Below are positions 36,801 to 47,859 of a stretch of 64,000 nt of DNA, piece by piece. A model generated the notes under the pieces. That model did not search any database, had not been told where the DNA came from, and saw only the letters and a program-made list of their open reading frames with translations. Position numbers and translations under genes: made by a program. The stretch is from Taudactylus pleione (lineage: Eukaryota; Chordata; Amphibia; Anura; Myobatrachidae): contig JAUIMM010000534.1 of assembly GCA_031769625.1 (NCBI GenBank), positions 12,291,001 to 12,355,000 of the forward strand, read 5' to 3'. The first letter of the stretch is position 1. Every line of letters begins with the position of its first letter.

Positions 36801-39013
36801 TTGCGATCGCAGCTCTGTAATCGCACGCAGGTCTGCTGTGAAAATGTACTAATGATTGCTATCGCAATGCCGTCGCACTGTCAGCATAGAGACACCCACT
36901 GCCTCCCACTAGCTCACATCCGTAATACCTTGCAGTTCTGCATAAACATCGGTAACATTGAGTACCATGGGCCCCTCACACAGAATTACAGCAGCCCTGA
37001 CCTTAACTTAGAAATTGCTAACCTCGTTGTAGACAGTAAGAACTCAAGCTGCGTATGCCGTTGCAATGGCTAATTTATGCATGCCCATGGAACGGCGTTC
37101 AAACAGACAAGCACGCCTGCGTTTCTCCAACCACTCCCCCAAATGCTGACATAACGTCACTCACACTGCAATGGCTTTCTTTCTACGTGAGTGACTGCAG
37201 AGCGATCACAATGCTAACTTGCACAATACGAGCCATCGACCGATCTGCGAGCGCGATTTCAATTGCGATCCATGATGAATCAGGCCGTATATACGTAACA
37301 TAATGGAAGCACCTCGGTTGTATTCAGTTAATACCATATACTTATCATTGTATACATCCACCAGCATCTGTTCATAACAAAGCATTGCAGGATTAACCTA
37401 TTCACATTCATTATCCTACATGCCAGAGACAATCCATTATCACATGTCCACATCATAGGGTATAGAAAATATTCTCACTGCAAAGTGCTGGATAATAAAA
37501 AAAAAAAAAAAAAAGGGGAAGAAGAGCTAAGCAGCCAATGTAAATTAAAAAATAATTGTTCTTTGGGACACTTCAAAAACTTGTAATGTGCATCTCACTT
37601 CTAACGCATATTAACTTTTTACAAGCATACTCTGCTGTGCTACACAGATCAGCAGCATAGTGGCACTTCCTAACCAGTATATAGATTAGAAAGTGTGAAT
37701 ACCTAAGAAGTCAGACATTACCGACAATTTGCAAACAGACAAAAATTCCCTGGTGCGGTGTTCACGTAAAGGAGTGAGTTAACCTTAAGTAGCTGGATGA
37801 AATGAAAAAGGGTATATTTTCAAAAACTATACTAAAATTAACAACCTGCGCCTTAACTTGATAAATAAAAATATAAACATAAAAAGCAATTTACATGATC
37901 ACATTTGGGCAATACTAGGCTGCCTTATGCCATTATAAATATACATCTGCTTAAAATATTATGGGGCATATTTAAACACTATTTTGCAGAAATCCTCTGA
38001 AAATAGCTGTTTTTGTAGGATACCCACAAAAATTGAGACCTCTGATATCTGCCGTAGTCCCTCCGTTTCCATTCTCATAAGCAGCCACCATAGGTTTCTG
38101 TGGAGGCTCCTATAATATGAAGTTTACCAAGTACTGTAAAGCTACACTTTCCTTTGCTTGTAACAGATAGCGAGCACCATGGTGTCAGCCAATGTAACCT
38201 ATACAAAGCTAATGTCCGAACAGAAGTTTGCACGTGTGTAGTAGCTCTGCTGGGTCCAAACACAGAAGTAAAATGCTCACATATATTTTACTTTTTATAC
38301 ATCGCAGGAATGGGCTTTTATCGGAGCCTATGTCACAGCTTGTGTCTGTTTTTTTATTGCCCTCATAATTATTTTTTTTATTGCTGCAATAAGAAATCAT
38401 CAGGACAAATTGTCGAATAAAAATTAATGACATTTACTAACAAGGCACAGACCTCTTCATTCTAAACAGTTATATAACATTATGATCTTAATATGTAGGA
38501 TATTTGTAATACCTATTGCCTAGAGCGGTGTCTGCCTGAGTCCCAGCACAAAGATACATAGTCAGCGGGTAATCTGAACGATTGTCTCCTAATTGGTCCA
38601 AAATGACATCAAAACTTAGACATGGAGCCCCTGAAACCAGAGAGAGAAACAGTAAGTTAGTGGGAAGATAATTACACAGAGAGGAAAAGAATAAAGCTGG
38701 GGCACCAGGAAGCCCCGGTCCCACTATCTCATCTGTTCATAGATGCAGCTTTTCCACCCTGATCCCATCTGCACACTTCACCTGTCTGTGCTTGATGATA
38801 GAGAACATAGGCATCCTGGTCCATCACAAGCTCCTCGCCATCCTGCAGCTTCTCCACGCCGGGCAGATACACTCTCTGGGCAGCCTTGTCCTCTCCTTCC
38901 TCCTCCTCCATAACCGCGTCCTCATCTTCACTCTCCTCGCTCTCTGTCCCCTCCATATCATTATCGTCCTCCTCCTCAGCATTTGTCCATGTGGGTTCCC
39001 CTGTGCCTGCCAT
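30887..39013 (-). CDS. GRWD1: glutamate-rich WD repeat-containing protein 1 (seven-exon gene)
   Basis: GRWD1 (yeast Rrb1 family) is a nuclear/nucleolar histone-binding WD40 protein involved in ribosome biogenesis and in chromatin at replication origins. Exons on the minus strand, in order: 38782-39013, 38513-38630, 36470-36653, 34803-35016, 33610-33752, 32040-32237 and 30887-31204. Every border is GT/AG and the phases join to 469 codons (468 residues; human 446). The N terminus is acidic, followed by RVYLPG and [21 protein letters not shown], the CAF1C/H4-binding type segment. A second acidic Ser/Asp/Glu tract lies at about residues 140-158, just before [21 protein letters not shown]-repeat signatures include NIHLWNP (exon 5), [11 protein letters not shown] and [10 protein letters not shown] (exon 6) and [14 protein letters not shown] (exon 7). 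The C terminus [12 protein letters not shown] matches the family end. ATG at 39011-39013 is the only sensible start. Introns hold MITEs (33031-33185, 33184-33467, 36776-37287). No frameshift or stop was seen. Confidence 0.97.
33031..33185. mobile_element. 155-bp near-perfect foldback MITE in GRWD1 intron
   Basis: TAGTGTTCATTCTAGCACCC at the left and GGGTGCTAGAATGAACACTA at the right are perfect 20-bp inverted repeats. The inner arms (GCAGTTCCTTTTTCCTG and GGGGTGTCACTCTCTG) continue the palindrome. It lies between exons 5 and 6 of GRWD1 and abuts the next element. Confidence 0.85.
33184..33467. mobile_element. CATACAC-ended MITE in GRWD1 intron
   Basis: Left CTAAAGCTGCATAAACACAC and right GTGTGTATGCACCTTAAG are imperfect inverted repeats. 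The interior repeats AACGATTTTTT / AAAAAATCGTT. Non-coding, about 284 bp. Confidence 0.65.
35017..36469. other. GRWD1 intron between exons 3 and 4
   Basis: No additional exon. The part 35330-35640 is more GC-rich and includes a CTCCCC / GGGGAG hairpin near 35350-35385. A G run lies near 36243. Confidence 0.5.
36776..37287. mobile_element. GGGCCTAATTCA MITE with TAT duplication, in GRWD1 intron
   Basis: Left GGGCCTAATTCATTAAGG and right CATGATGAATCAGGCCg are inverted repeats, flanked by TAT at 36773-36775 and 37288-37290. Subterminal GCGATCGCAG / GCGATTTCAATTGCGATC blocks match the copy at 55432-55965. 512 bp, non-coding. Confidence 0.8.
37288..38512. other. GRWD1 intron between exons 2 and 3, remaining part
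   Basis: AT-rich, no exon. It contains a poly-A run at about 37497-37514. Confidence 0.5.
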
Positions 39014-39085
39014 GTTGGAAAAGGGTATAACGTTACTTCCGCTGACTTCAGCTGTTTAGAATATCTTCCGGCGTCAGTATGAGAC
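39014..39085 (-). promoter_or_regulatory. GRWD1 5' UTR / proximal promoter with two ETS-like sites
   Basis: Immediately upstream of the GRWD1 ATG are two ETS-type cores read on the minus strand: CGGAAGT (plus 39035-39041) and CCGGAAG (plus 39065-39071), about 30 bp apart. Paired ETS/GABP sites next to the start are typical of TATA-less housekeeping promoters. No TATA box was seen. The transcription start is not determined. Confidence 0.45.
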
Positions 39086-39519
39086 TGTTTTTTTTTAAAC
39101 AAGCTTTATTAGCAGCAGTACAAAACTTACATGTCTGGCCGCTCTGGCGACATTAGTTGCAGTGATCCAGAAAATGCACCAACCAAGTCGGTACTTTCCA
39201 TTGTTGGCTGGTTTTAGCCCTTGTACAGTAAATCTTGGTGTCTAGATGATCAATTTAGGTGACCCAGCATGAGAAGCATGCAATAACTCTATAATTAAAC
39301 AAAGTGCGTTATTTCCAGCGATGTTTTTTTTCTGTCTCTGCAAGATATTAGTCGATTTTTTTCAGCTAAATTGAATGCATTTGGGTCCCAGATACTGTAT
39401 GTTATGGTAACCATGCGCAAATTAAGTTAGCTCCCCAGTACCCAGTAGAGATGCTCAAAGTTGCTTCAATGTAGTTTACAAACTGATTTGTTGCTACCCA
39501 ATTAAAAAAAAAAGTATTT

Positions 39520-39578
<59 letters not shown>

Positions 39579-39765
39579 ATATACACACATACTCACACAT
39601 ACACTGTGGTCGAAGTGGGAATTTTGAAGTGGGGGTATGGAGATTTAATGTGTGTATGCGCCGAAGGCTTGCGGTAAAAGGGTGTGGCCACACGTCATGC
39701 TGCGTGACGTGTCATGAGGGGTGTGGTCACTTAAAAAAAGGGCATGTCATACATCCTTCTCTCAA
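39086..39765. repeat. region upstream of GRWD1 with (TA)n microsatellite
   Basis: No gene. The TA-rich run at 39521-39583 is followed by (AC)-rich sequence to about 39603. Confidence 0.7.
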
Positions 39766-40119
39766 GCTGCCCACACACATAGCGATATTTTACCCGATCT
39801 GGCCGATTCCGACACATTGGAATGACAGATCGTGTAAAATATGACCAAATCCTGAGTAAATCGTGAGTCCCCACTCACGATCACAATGCGAAGTGCGTCC
39901 CCGCTGGTTGCACATCGCATCGTCAGATCTGCCGTGCAGTAGGGCAGATCTGACAGTCTAGAACGTCTGAAACACTGTGAAAGTCTGGATGCAGGAGAGA
40001 TCGTATGAATATTGGACACCAAATTGTATGCAGATTGTGTGGAGAACTGCCAGGGAGAGTTTCAAGGGAAATCGTACACATCGGCTGATCGTGAGCACAT
40101 TGCTATGTCTGTGGGCACC
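39766..40119. mobile_element. MITE with GCCCACACACATAGCGAT ends
   Basis: Left GCTGCCCACACACATAGCGAT and right ATTGCTATGTCTGTGGGCACC are inverted. The interior has GATCTGGCC / GATCAGCC-like and ACTCACGATC repeats. About 354 bp, non-coding. Confidence 0.75.
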
Positions 40120-41068
40120 ATCATTCTTTCCTTTCATCTATCAAGATTTGCACTTCTCATTCCCTCCTTCCATCTCTTTGTAACTTCCTGCATCTCTCAA
40201 TCCCTGCTTTCTTTTCTCATCCCCTATACCTCCTCTCTCCTTCCCTCTCTAACTCCCTATACAGTAGACTGTCACTGAATGCTAAAGACAGGTCATAGAC
40301 CGCTCATAGATAGTACATATGCGCTATACTCATTATCTGACTCAATGCAGCACATTGCAAAAAAACACCCTGGCATCCATAGGGAATAAACCAAACACAT
40401 AGGCTCTCACAGGAAATAAATAAATCACATAAGCTTTGCATGAAAAAATTAAATTCACATACACTTTGGCACCGTTCGGAAAAAAACCAAAACATAGGTC
40501 ACACAGGAAATAAATAAAACACATACAGTGGAATTCAATTGAGCGATAACATTGCACCCAGATCACATTGGAAATGCGTTCTTTTATAAAATGTCCCGTC
40601 CCCCCAACAGTTAAATTATAATAGTGTAAAGTGCACAAGCCCAAAATTTGATGATGGTATGCACTGAAGACAGAAGCTTTGTTCAGCGCATGTTCAAACT
40701 GAGAAGAACTAGAAAAAAAATTCTAATACGCGAAATACTTCTGCAATTGCCATTGGTACACTGAGGGACATCTTTGCTGGGGCAGCAGAGTTTTGGAAGT
40801 GATGTTCTGCATCTGCAAGAATAATACAATGCCAAAGTACTTTTTTTCCCTTATCTTTGTGAAACACAGTAAATCGGGATGTTAGATACAGTAACGGGAT
40901 TTCCAATAATATTGATAAATAGGTCCTAAAGTGAGAAATTTGTCTCATGTCTTATGACAAATTTACATGTCTCGCAAAGGAAATATAAGTTGGATCCTGG
41001 CGCAAGGCAAAATCTGTGTCAGCCCAATCCTGATCTCCAAATAACCTTCCCAATAAGGTAACAATAAT
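40120..41068. other. spacer with a degenerate ~50-bp tandem repeat
   Basis: From about 40375 to 40530 there are imperfect repeats of the type GGAAATAAATAAA(A/T)CACATA. A CT-rich tract occupies about 40120-40265. No gene. Confidence 0.5.
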
Positions 41069-42352
41069 AAATAATACAAAATAGGTGATCAGATCAAAGG
41101 CGATACTGGAAAAACAGAAAGCTAATGGTAAATGATGATAAATTCAAACCACCATGCTGTCAGTCAAATTCTTCCTCATATGGGATAAACTCCAAATGGA
41201 CAGGATATGAAAAATAAACACAAAAAGAAAAAAACAAATGTGAAGCACAATAACAATTTTGGGTAAAAAACTCAAATAATTGTAAGTCCCGTGTAGAAAT
41301 GGAGTTGTGTGTCAGCTGGAGATGATAAAACAAGGGATAGAACCTCGCCACCAATCTGTGGGAGACTGAACGTACCAAAGACTCACATAGAAAGTGGGTA
41401 GGAAAATTATATAAAGGTATCTTTCACCCTAAACCAAATGGTATCGCAAATACTGGATGGGCGTACCCCAACTCACGTGTTCAGGAGGTGGGGATCCACA
41501 TGTAGCAGTATCTTTAAACTTCTTAGTTTTTTTAATCCAAAAGATTTCCACAGGATAAATCAAATGAAGAATACTTTATTTAAATAAAATGGGGACAATA
41601 GAGCAGGATCTTGAATGACCAAACAGAGTCCAAAAATTGTCCATGCAAGGTAGAGCAGCAATTAGTCCAATCACAGGTAACAAGGTCCGGACTTAATACA
41701 AGTGGAACTCACTGCATACCTCCAAGCATAGCAGTCCTGGTCTGTATAAATATTCTTAAAGCCCACTGGTCTCAGCACCAATGCCGTTTCGATCTCTAAA
41801 GGAGACAAAGATCCTGCTCTATTGTCCCCATTTTATCTAAATAAAGTATTCTTCATTTGATTTATCCTGTGGAAATCTTTTGGATTAAAAAAAACTAAGA
41901 AGTTTAAAGATACTGCTACATGTGGATCCCCACCTCCTGAACACGTGAGTTGGGGTACGCCCATCCAGTATTTGCGATACCATTTGGTTTAGGGTGAAAG
42001 ATACCTTTATATAATTTTCCTACCCACTTTCTATGTGAGTCTTTGGTACGTTCAGTCTCCCACAGATTGGTGGCGAGGTTCTATCCCTTGTTTTATCATC
42101 TCCAGCTGACACACAACTCCATTTCTACACGGGACTTACAATTATTTGAGTTTTTTACCCAAAATTGTTATTGTGCTTCACATTTGTTTTTTTCTTTTTG
42201 TGTTTATTTTTCATATCCTGTCCATTTGGAGTTTATCCCATATGAGGAAGAATTTGACTGACAGCATGGTGGTTTGAATTTATCATTTACCATTAGCTTT
42301 CTGTTTTTCCAGTATCGCCTTTGATCTGATCACCCATTTTGTATTATTTACA
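41069..42352. repeat. 1.28-kb near-perfect palindrome (arms ~545 bp)
   Basis: The arm at 41069-41613 is the reverse complement of 41809-42352; a 72-codon frame is identical in both arms (41160-41378 minus, 42043-42261 plus). The spacer of about 195 bp (41614-41808) is unique. Its inner edge carries GTTTCGATCTCTAAAGGAGAC (41786-41806), on the minus strand a short stem followed by CGAAAC. It could be two Penelope-like terminal repeats in head-to-head orientation, or a recent inverted duplication. No protein gene. Confidence 0.9.
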
Positions 42353-42939
42353 TGTCTCGCAGAACAGAAGGAGCTGCATCTGTCAAACAGCTTAAAATTT
42401 TCATCAAGCAGCCCAGCAAAAACAGCACATACATTAACTGCAACGCTCCTGACAATGGTTACATTTTGGACTAGATTCAGGGTAGACACCCCTCACTTTA
42501 TGCTCACCTTCACCAAAGGTCTCCCTGAAGTCAGCAACGCACATGTGGGCAGGGGTGTTTCTAGGGGTCTGAGCACCCCTGGCAAAGTAAGGGACTGGTG
42601 CCCCCCCCATATTTTTTAGATTAATTGCCTACTGTACTTATATAATTGAAAACTAATAAACTTAATATAGAGATTAATTTAATATAAAAAAGTACCCACC
42701 TTCACTCACTAGTTTCTGCCTAGGGGGGAGGGCACACTGACCGACGTCAGTAGCTACCCTGCCCAGGGTGCCCCTGCCTGCTGAGAAGAGCTGTGCACGT
42801 AAGCCACTCCATAGTTGTCACAAACAGCATACTTAGCTGTCCAGTCTCTTTCGCTGTCAGTGTGTGTCACTCAAAAGTTGTGATCCTGGCAGACGGTGTC
42901 AGATCGTAACAGCTTCTGCCAGGATCACTGTGCTTCGAG
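42353..42939. other. spacer with hAT-like left end
   Basis: CAGGGGTGTTTCTAGGGGTC at 42550 looks like a hAT terminus, but the matching right end was not found. No gene. Confidence 0.35.
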
Positions 42940-43242
42940 TTGCACACACGGAGCGATATAAATGAACGATAATGATATTGTTAAAGACATTCATTTTTTG
43001 ACCCTTACCAAGCCTCCAACGACCAGCGATGCGCGAGCACGTATGGACGATAGCGATATCGTCCATCGGCCGTGCATGCTGACCAACCTACTCGATATCG
43101 AGCATGCGGGTCGCTATAGTCGTTGGGGAGTTGGTGGTGTGCTGGATGATCGATATCGATCATCCAGCACACCAGGGAGAGTGCAGGACGATCAGCCAGC
43201 GATATCATATCCCTGACTGATCGCTCCATGTGTATGGAGCAT
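42940..43242. mobile_element. CATACAC-ended MITE beside the minisatellite
   Basis: Left GTTGCACACACGGAGCGAT and right ATCGCTCCATGTGTATGGAGC are imperfect inverted repeats. Interior hairpins include CGATAGCGATATCG and GCTGGATGATCGATATCGATCATCCAGC (about 43140-43168). Non-coding; it ends directly before the 31-bp minisatellite. Confidence 0.65.
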
Positions 43243-43249
43243 TAGGGTT

Positions 43250-46205
43250 CCTCATCCCACACTGTGCTTCCCTTCTCCCTCCACAACCCCACACTGTGCT
43301 TCCCTTCTCCTGCCACACCCCACACTGTGCTTCCCATCTCCCTCCACACCTCAGACTGCTTCCCTTCTCCCTCCACACCCCACACTGTACTCCTTCTCTC
43401 TCCACATCCCACACTGTGCTCCCCTCCCTCCACATGCCACACTGTGCTCCCCATCTCCCTCCACATCCCACACTCTGCTCCCCCTTTCCCATTGTACATC
43501 CCACAGTGTGCTCCCCTTCTCCCTCCACATCCCACACTGTGCTCCCCCTTTCCCATTGCACATCCCACACTGTGCTCCCCTTCTCCCTCCACATCCCACA
43601 CTCTGCTCCCCCTTTCCCATTGTACATCCCACAGTGTGCTCCCCTTCTCCCTCCACATCCAACACTATGCTCCCCCTTTCCCATTGCATATCCCACACTG
43701 TGCTCTCCTTCTCTCTCTACACCCTACACTATGCTCCCCTTCTCTCTCTACATCCCACACTGTTCTCCCCATCTCCCTCCACATCCCACACTGTGCTCCC
43801 CATCTCCCTCCACATCCCACACTGTGCTCCCCTTCTCCCTCCACATCCCACACTGTGCTCCCCTTCTCCCTCCACATCCCACACTATGCTCCCCTTCTCT
43901 CTCTACATCCCAACTGTTCTCCCCATCTCCCTCCACATCCCACACTGTGCTCCCCATCTCCCTCCACATCCCACACTGTGCTCCCCTTCTCCCTCCACAT
44001 CCCACACTGTGCTCCCCTTCTCCCTCCACATCCCACACTGTGCTCCCCCTTCCCCATTTCACACTGTGCTCCCCTTCTCCCTCTACATCCCACACTTTGC
44101 TCCCCATCTCCTTCCACATCCCACACTGTGCTCCCCTTCTCCCTCCACATCCCACACTGTGCTCCCCTTCTCCCTCCACATCCCACACTGTGCTCCCCTT
44201 CTCCCTCCACATCCCACACTGTGCTCCCCCTTCCCCATTTCACACTGTGCTCCCCTTCTCCCTCTACATCCCACACTCTGCTCCCCATCTCCCTCCACAT
44301 CCCACACTGTGCTCCTCTTCTCCCTCCACACCCCACACTGTACTCCCCTTCTCTCTCCACATCCCACAGTGTGCTCCCCTTCTCCCTCCACATGCCACAC
44401 TGTGCTCCCCATCTCCCTACACATCCCACACTCTGCTCCCCCTTTCCCATTGTACATCCCACAGTGTGCTCCCCTTCTCCCTCCACATCCCACACTATGC
44501 TCCCCCTTTCCCATTGCACATCCCACACTGTGCTTCCCTTCTCCTGCCACACCCCACACTGTGCTTCCCTTCTCCCTCCACACCTCAGACTGCTTCCCTT
44601 CTCCCTCCACACCCCACACTGTACTCCTTCTCTCTCCACATCCCACACTGTGCTCCCCTCCCTCCACATGCCACACTGTGCTCCCCATCTCCCTCCACAT
44701 CCCACACTCTGCTCCCCCTTTCCCATTGTACATCCCACAGTGTGCTCCCCTTCTCCCTCCACATCCCACACTGTGCTCCCCCTTTCCCATTGCACATCCC
44801 ACACTGTGCTCCCCTTCTCCCTCCACATCCCACACTCTGCTCCCCCTTTCCCATTGTACATCCCACAGTGTGCTCCCCTTCTCCCTCCACATCCAACACT
44901 ATGCTCCCCCTTTCCCATTGCATATCCCACACTGTGCTCTCCTTCTCTCTCTACACCCTACACTATGCTCCCCTTCTCTCTCTACATCCCACACTGTTCT
45001 CCCCATCTCCCTCCACATCCCACACTGTGCTCCCCATCTCCCTCCACATCCCACACTGTGCTCCCCTTCTCCCTCCACATCCCACACTGTGCTCCCCTTC
45101 TCCCTCCACATCCCACACTATGCTCCCCTTCTCTCTCTACATCCCACACTGTTCTCCCCATCTCCCTCCACATCCCACACTGTGCTCCCCATCTCCCTCC
45201 ACATCCCACACTGTGCTCCCCTTCTCCCTCCACATCCCACACTGTGCTCCCCTTCTCCCTCCACATCCCACACTGTGCTCCCCCTTCCCCATTTCACACT
45301 GTGCTCCCCTTCTCCCTCTACATCCCACACTTTGCTCCCCATCTCCTTCCACATCCCACACTGTGCTCCCCTTCTCCCTCCACATCCCACACTGTGCTCC
45401 CCTTCTCCCTCCACATCCCACACTGTGCTCCCCCTTCCCCATTTCACACTGTGCTCCCCTTCTCCCTCTACATCCCACACTCTGCTCCCCATCTCCCTCC
45501 ACATCCCACACTGTGCTCCCCTTCTCCCTCCACACCCCACACTGTACTCCCCTTCTCTCTCCACATCCCACAGTGTGCTCCCCTTCTCCCTCCACATGCC
45601 ACACTGTGCTCCCCATCTCCCTACACATCCCACACTCTGCTCCCCCTTTCCCATTGTACATCCCACAGTGTGCTCCCCTTCTCCCTCCACATCCCACACT
45701 ATGCTCCCCCTTTCCCATTGCACATCCCACACTGTGCTCCCCTTCTCTCTCTCTACACCCTACACTATGCTCCCCTTCTCTCTCTACATCCCACACTGCT
45801 CTCCCCATCTCCCTCCATATCCCACACTGTGCTCCCCATCTCCCTCCACATCCCACACTGTGCTCCCTTTCTCCCTCCATATCCCACACTGTGCTCCCCT
45901 TCTCCCTCCACATCCCACAGTGCTCCCCCTTGCCCATTTCACACTGTGCTCCCCTTCTCCCTCTACATCCCACACTCTGCTCCAAATCTCCCTCCACATC
46001 CCACACTGTGCTCCCCTTCTCCCTCCACATCCCACACTGTGCTCCCCTTCCCCCACATCCCACACTGTGCTCCCCTTCCCCCACCCCACACTGTGCTCCC
46101 CTCCCCATCCACATTCCACACTCTGCTCCCCTTCTCCTATACCAAAGTATGCTCCCTTGTTTTTCTGCCACATCCCACACTATATTATGTGCTCCCCTCC
46201 TCCAC
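43250..46205. repeat. 31-bp minisatellite array with 1.23-kb higher-order repeat
   Basis: About ninety to one hundred units of the 31-bp type CACACTGTGCTCCCCTTCTC + CCTCCACATCC. Variants such as CCCCTTTCCCATTGCACATCC recur in a fixed order. The block starting near 43297 recurs about 1,234 bp downstream (43311 to 44545 and 43681 to 44915), and part of it again near 45331 (from 44096). Because 31 is not a multiple of 3 and the unit lacks stops, all frames stay open, producing spurious frames of up to 1039 codons. Confidence 0.95.
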
Positions 46206-46460
46206 ATTGATCCCACATTTTGTGCTCCCCAAGATCAAATGCCCCCCAGCAGTAGTTACTTTAAGTACCTTATTAATGCTGGAAAGGAGCTGCAGGGCTG
46301 TCTCTTGTCGTTTTCTCTGAGTGCTGCTTGCTGGCTTCCCTGTCAGTGACAGCCCACTGCCAGGCGTTGCTGCGTTCGTGCCCTCACAAGGTGAGCGCTC
46401 TCCCTTCCTTTGACTGCGGCTACAAGAAGGACAGAGTTCCAGGTAGTACGAGGAGACTAA

Positions 46461-47009
46461 GGCCCTCATTCAGAGCCGTACGCTCTGAGCAGAGCGCACG
46501 CTCTGAATGAGGGCCGGGCTCCATTTTCATGGAGCGTCCTCCTGGACGCTCGTATAGCTGTGGGTCACCACCCACAGGCTATACGAGCGTGCATTGTGAT
46601 GGTCGCGATGGTCGAGACCATCGCGACCATCGAATTTGCGAGCCGGAGCCTGCGGTTGAGGTTTTCAACCGCAAGCTCCGGAGTGATTTTGGCTCTATCA
46701 GAGCCAAAATCACTCCCACTGACATCACTAGTGATGTCAGTGGGCCGGCTTCTGACGGGAGGCGTTCCCGTGGGAACGCCCCCGTCAGGGAGGCACGCCC
46801 CCGGCACGCCCACCAAAGGGGGCGTGCTGTCAATCAACATTGACAGCACGCCCCCTTTGATCGGACACAACGAGCGAAGGACTTTCCTTCGCTCGTCACG
46901 TCTGGCGCATGCGCACGACGGAGCTCCCTCCGTCGTGCGCATGCTCAGTCCATAACATCGACCCACTTGCGAGCGGACAGCCGCTCGCGAGTGGGTCTGA
47001 ATCAGGCCC
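46461..47009. mobile_element. 549-bp 'string of hairpins' MITE, copy A (TAA duplication)
   Basis: Ends GGCCCTCATTCAGAG and TCTGAATCAGGCCC; flanks TAA at 46458-46460 and 47010-47012. About twelve consecutive hairpins fill the element, centred near 46488, 46543, 46569, 46617, 46661, 46697, 46728, 46774, 46837, 46884, 46924 and 46980. Example: CCCACTGACATCACTAGTGA. No transposase; frames inside are by-products. Copies B (56571-57119) and C (58109-58646) are nearly identical. Confidence 0.88.
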
Positions 47010-47012
47010 TAA

Positions 47013-47859
47013 GAGCCATATTCAATTACAGGCAAAGTTTTCGCCTGTCCGACTGTTCGCTTCATTCGCCTGTTTCAGAGGCGAATTTATTCCGTGCTCG
47101 TCCCCGCTTTTCGCCTAATTCAATTGCAAAAGAGGCGAACACGGAAACAGGCGAATACGGAACAGGTGAAAAGTATTGAAAGAATTGGGGAAATCAGTCT
47201 GTACCACAGAAAAAGATGCACTAACATAGGGAATCAGTATAGATGTGTACTAATAGCCCTAATAAAGCTATTTTGTGTACTTAAGTTGTGTAAATTGCTT
47301 GCTATTAGCGTTTTTGTAAAAGTGGTGAAGAATGGTATAAAGCTGTAGTTTTTGGAGAAAATAAGAATTCCTGTCAAATTTGGGGTGCTTGAAAATGGGT
47401 GCAAGCATGTTTTTATGTCTCTAAAGTGAACTTTTAAAAAACGTGAAAAATCCACCTGCTGCATGCACCTGCAATCCCAAAAACACCTGACCCATACTTG
47501 TGGACCCCCAAGAAGTCTTTTTCGCTACTTTTAATGTTTATCCCCCCACTTTTTAAATTTACACCCCAAAAATGATATGTCTTTTTTGGGGTGTTCTTAG
47601 GTTTTAGTTTTTTTTTTTTGCGTATTTGTCCTTTGGGGGGGCTGCCCCAGGGGGTCTGAGTTGTTTCCCCACGTTTGCACCCCAAAATAAAGATTTTGCA
47701 TTTCTTTTCACCAGCTATTGATTGGAGAATCATTTTTGGAGAATTGTTTCCACTTAGGCGAAATTGTCCTGGAATTGAATTTGGCGAATTTTTTTTTAGG
47801 CGAATTTTTCACAAAAAAACAGGCGAATATGGCTTTTCGCCTCTAATTGAATTCCCCTC
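47013..47859. mobile_element. 847-bp element with GAGCCATATTCAATTA ends
   Basis: Left GAGCCATATTCAATTACAGG and right CGCCTCTAATTGAATTCCCCTC are inverted, with many TTCGCC / GGCGAA subterminal repeats. The core (about 47350-47700) matches, in reverse orientation, part of the 7007-9947 element (both encode a CLHPFS-TPNL stretch when translated). It starts right after the TAA of copy A. No transposase. Confidence 0.7.

Noticed and set aside
41160..42261. Identical 72-codon frames in opposite orientation
   Set aside because: A consequence of the 1.28-kb palindrome, not duplicated genes.
43250..46205. CRISPR-like repeat array
   Set aside because: Units are contiguous with no unique spacers and the genome is vertebrate; it is a minisatellite.
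43230..46349. 1039-, 1018- and 900-codon open frames on the plus strand and several long minus frames
   Set aside because: They read through the 31-bp minisatellite; all frames are open because the unit lacks stops and its length is not a multiple of three. No domain and no splice context.
46529..46955. Frames of 104-133 codons conserved between 46.5 kb, 56.6 kb and 58.3 kb
   Set aside because: Conserved only because the multi-hairpin element copies are near-identical; frames are open on both strands and resemble no protein family.
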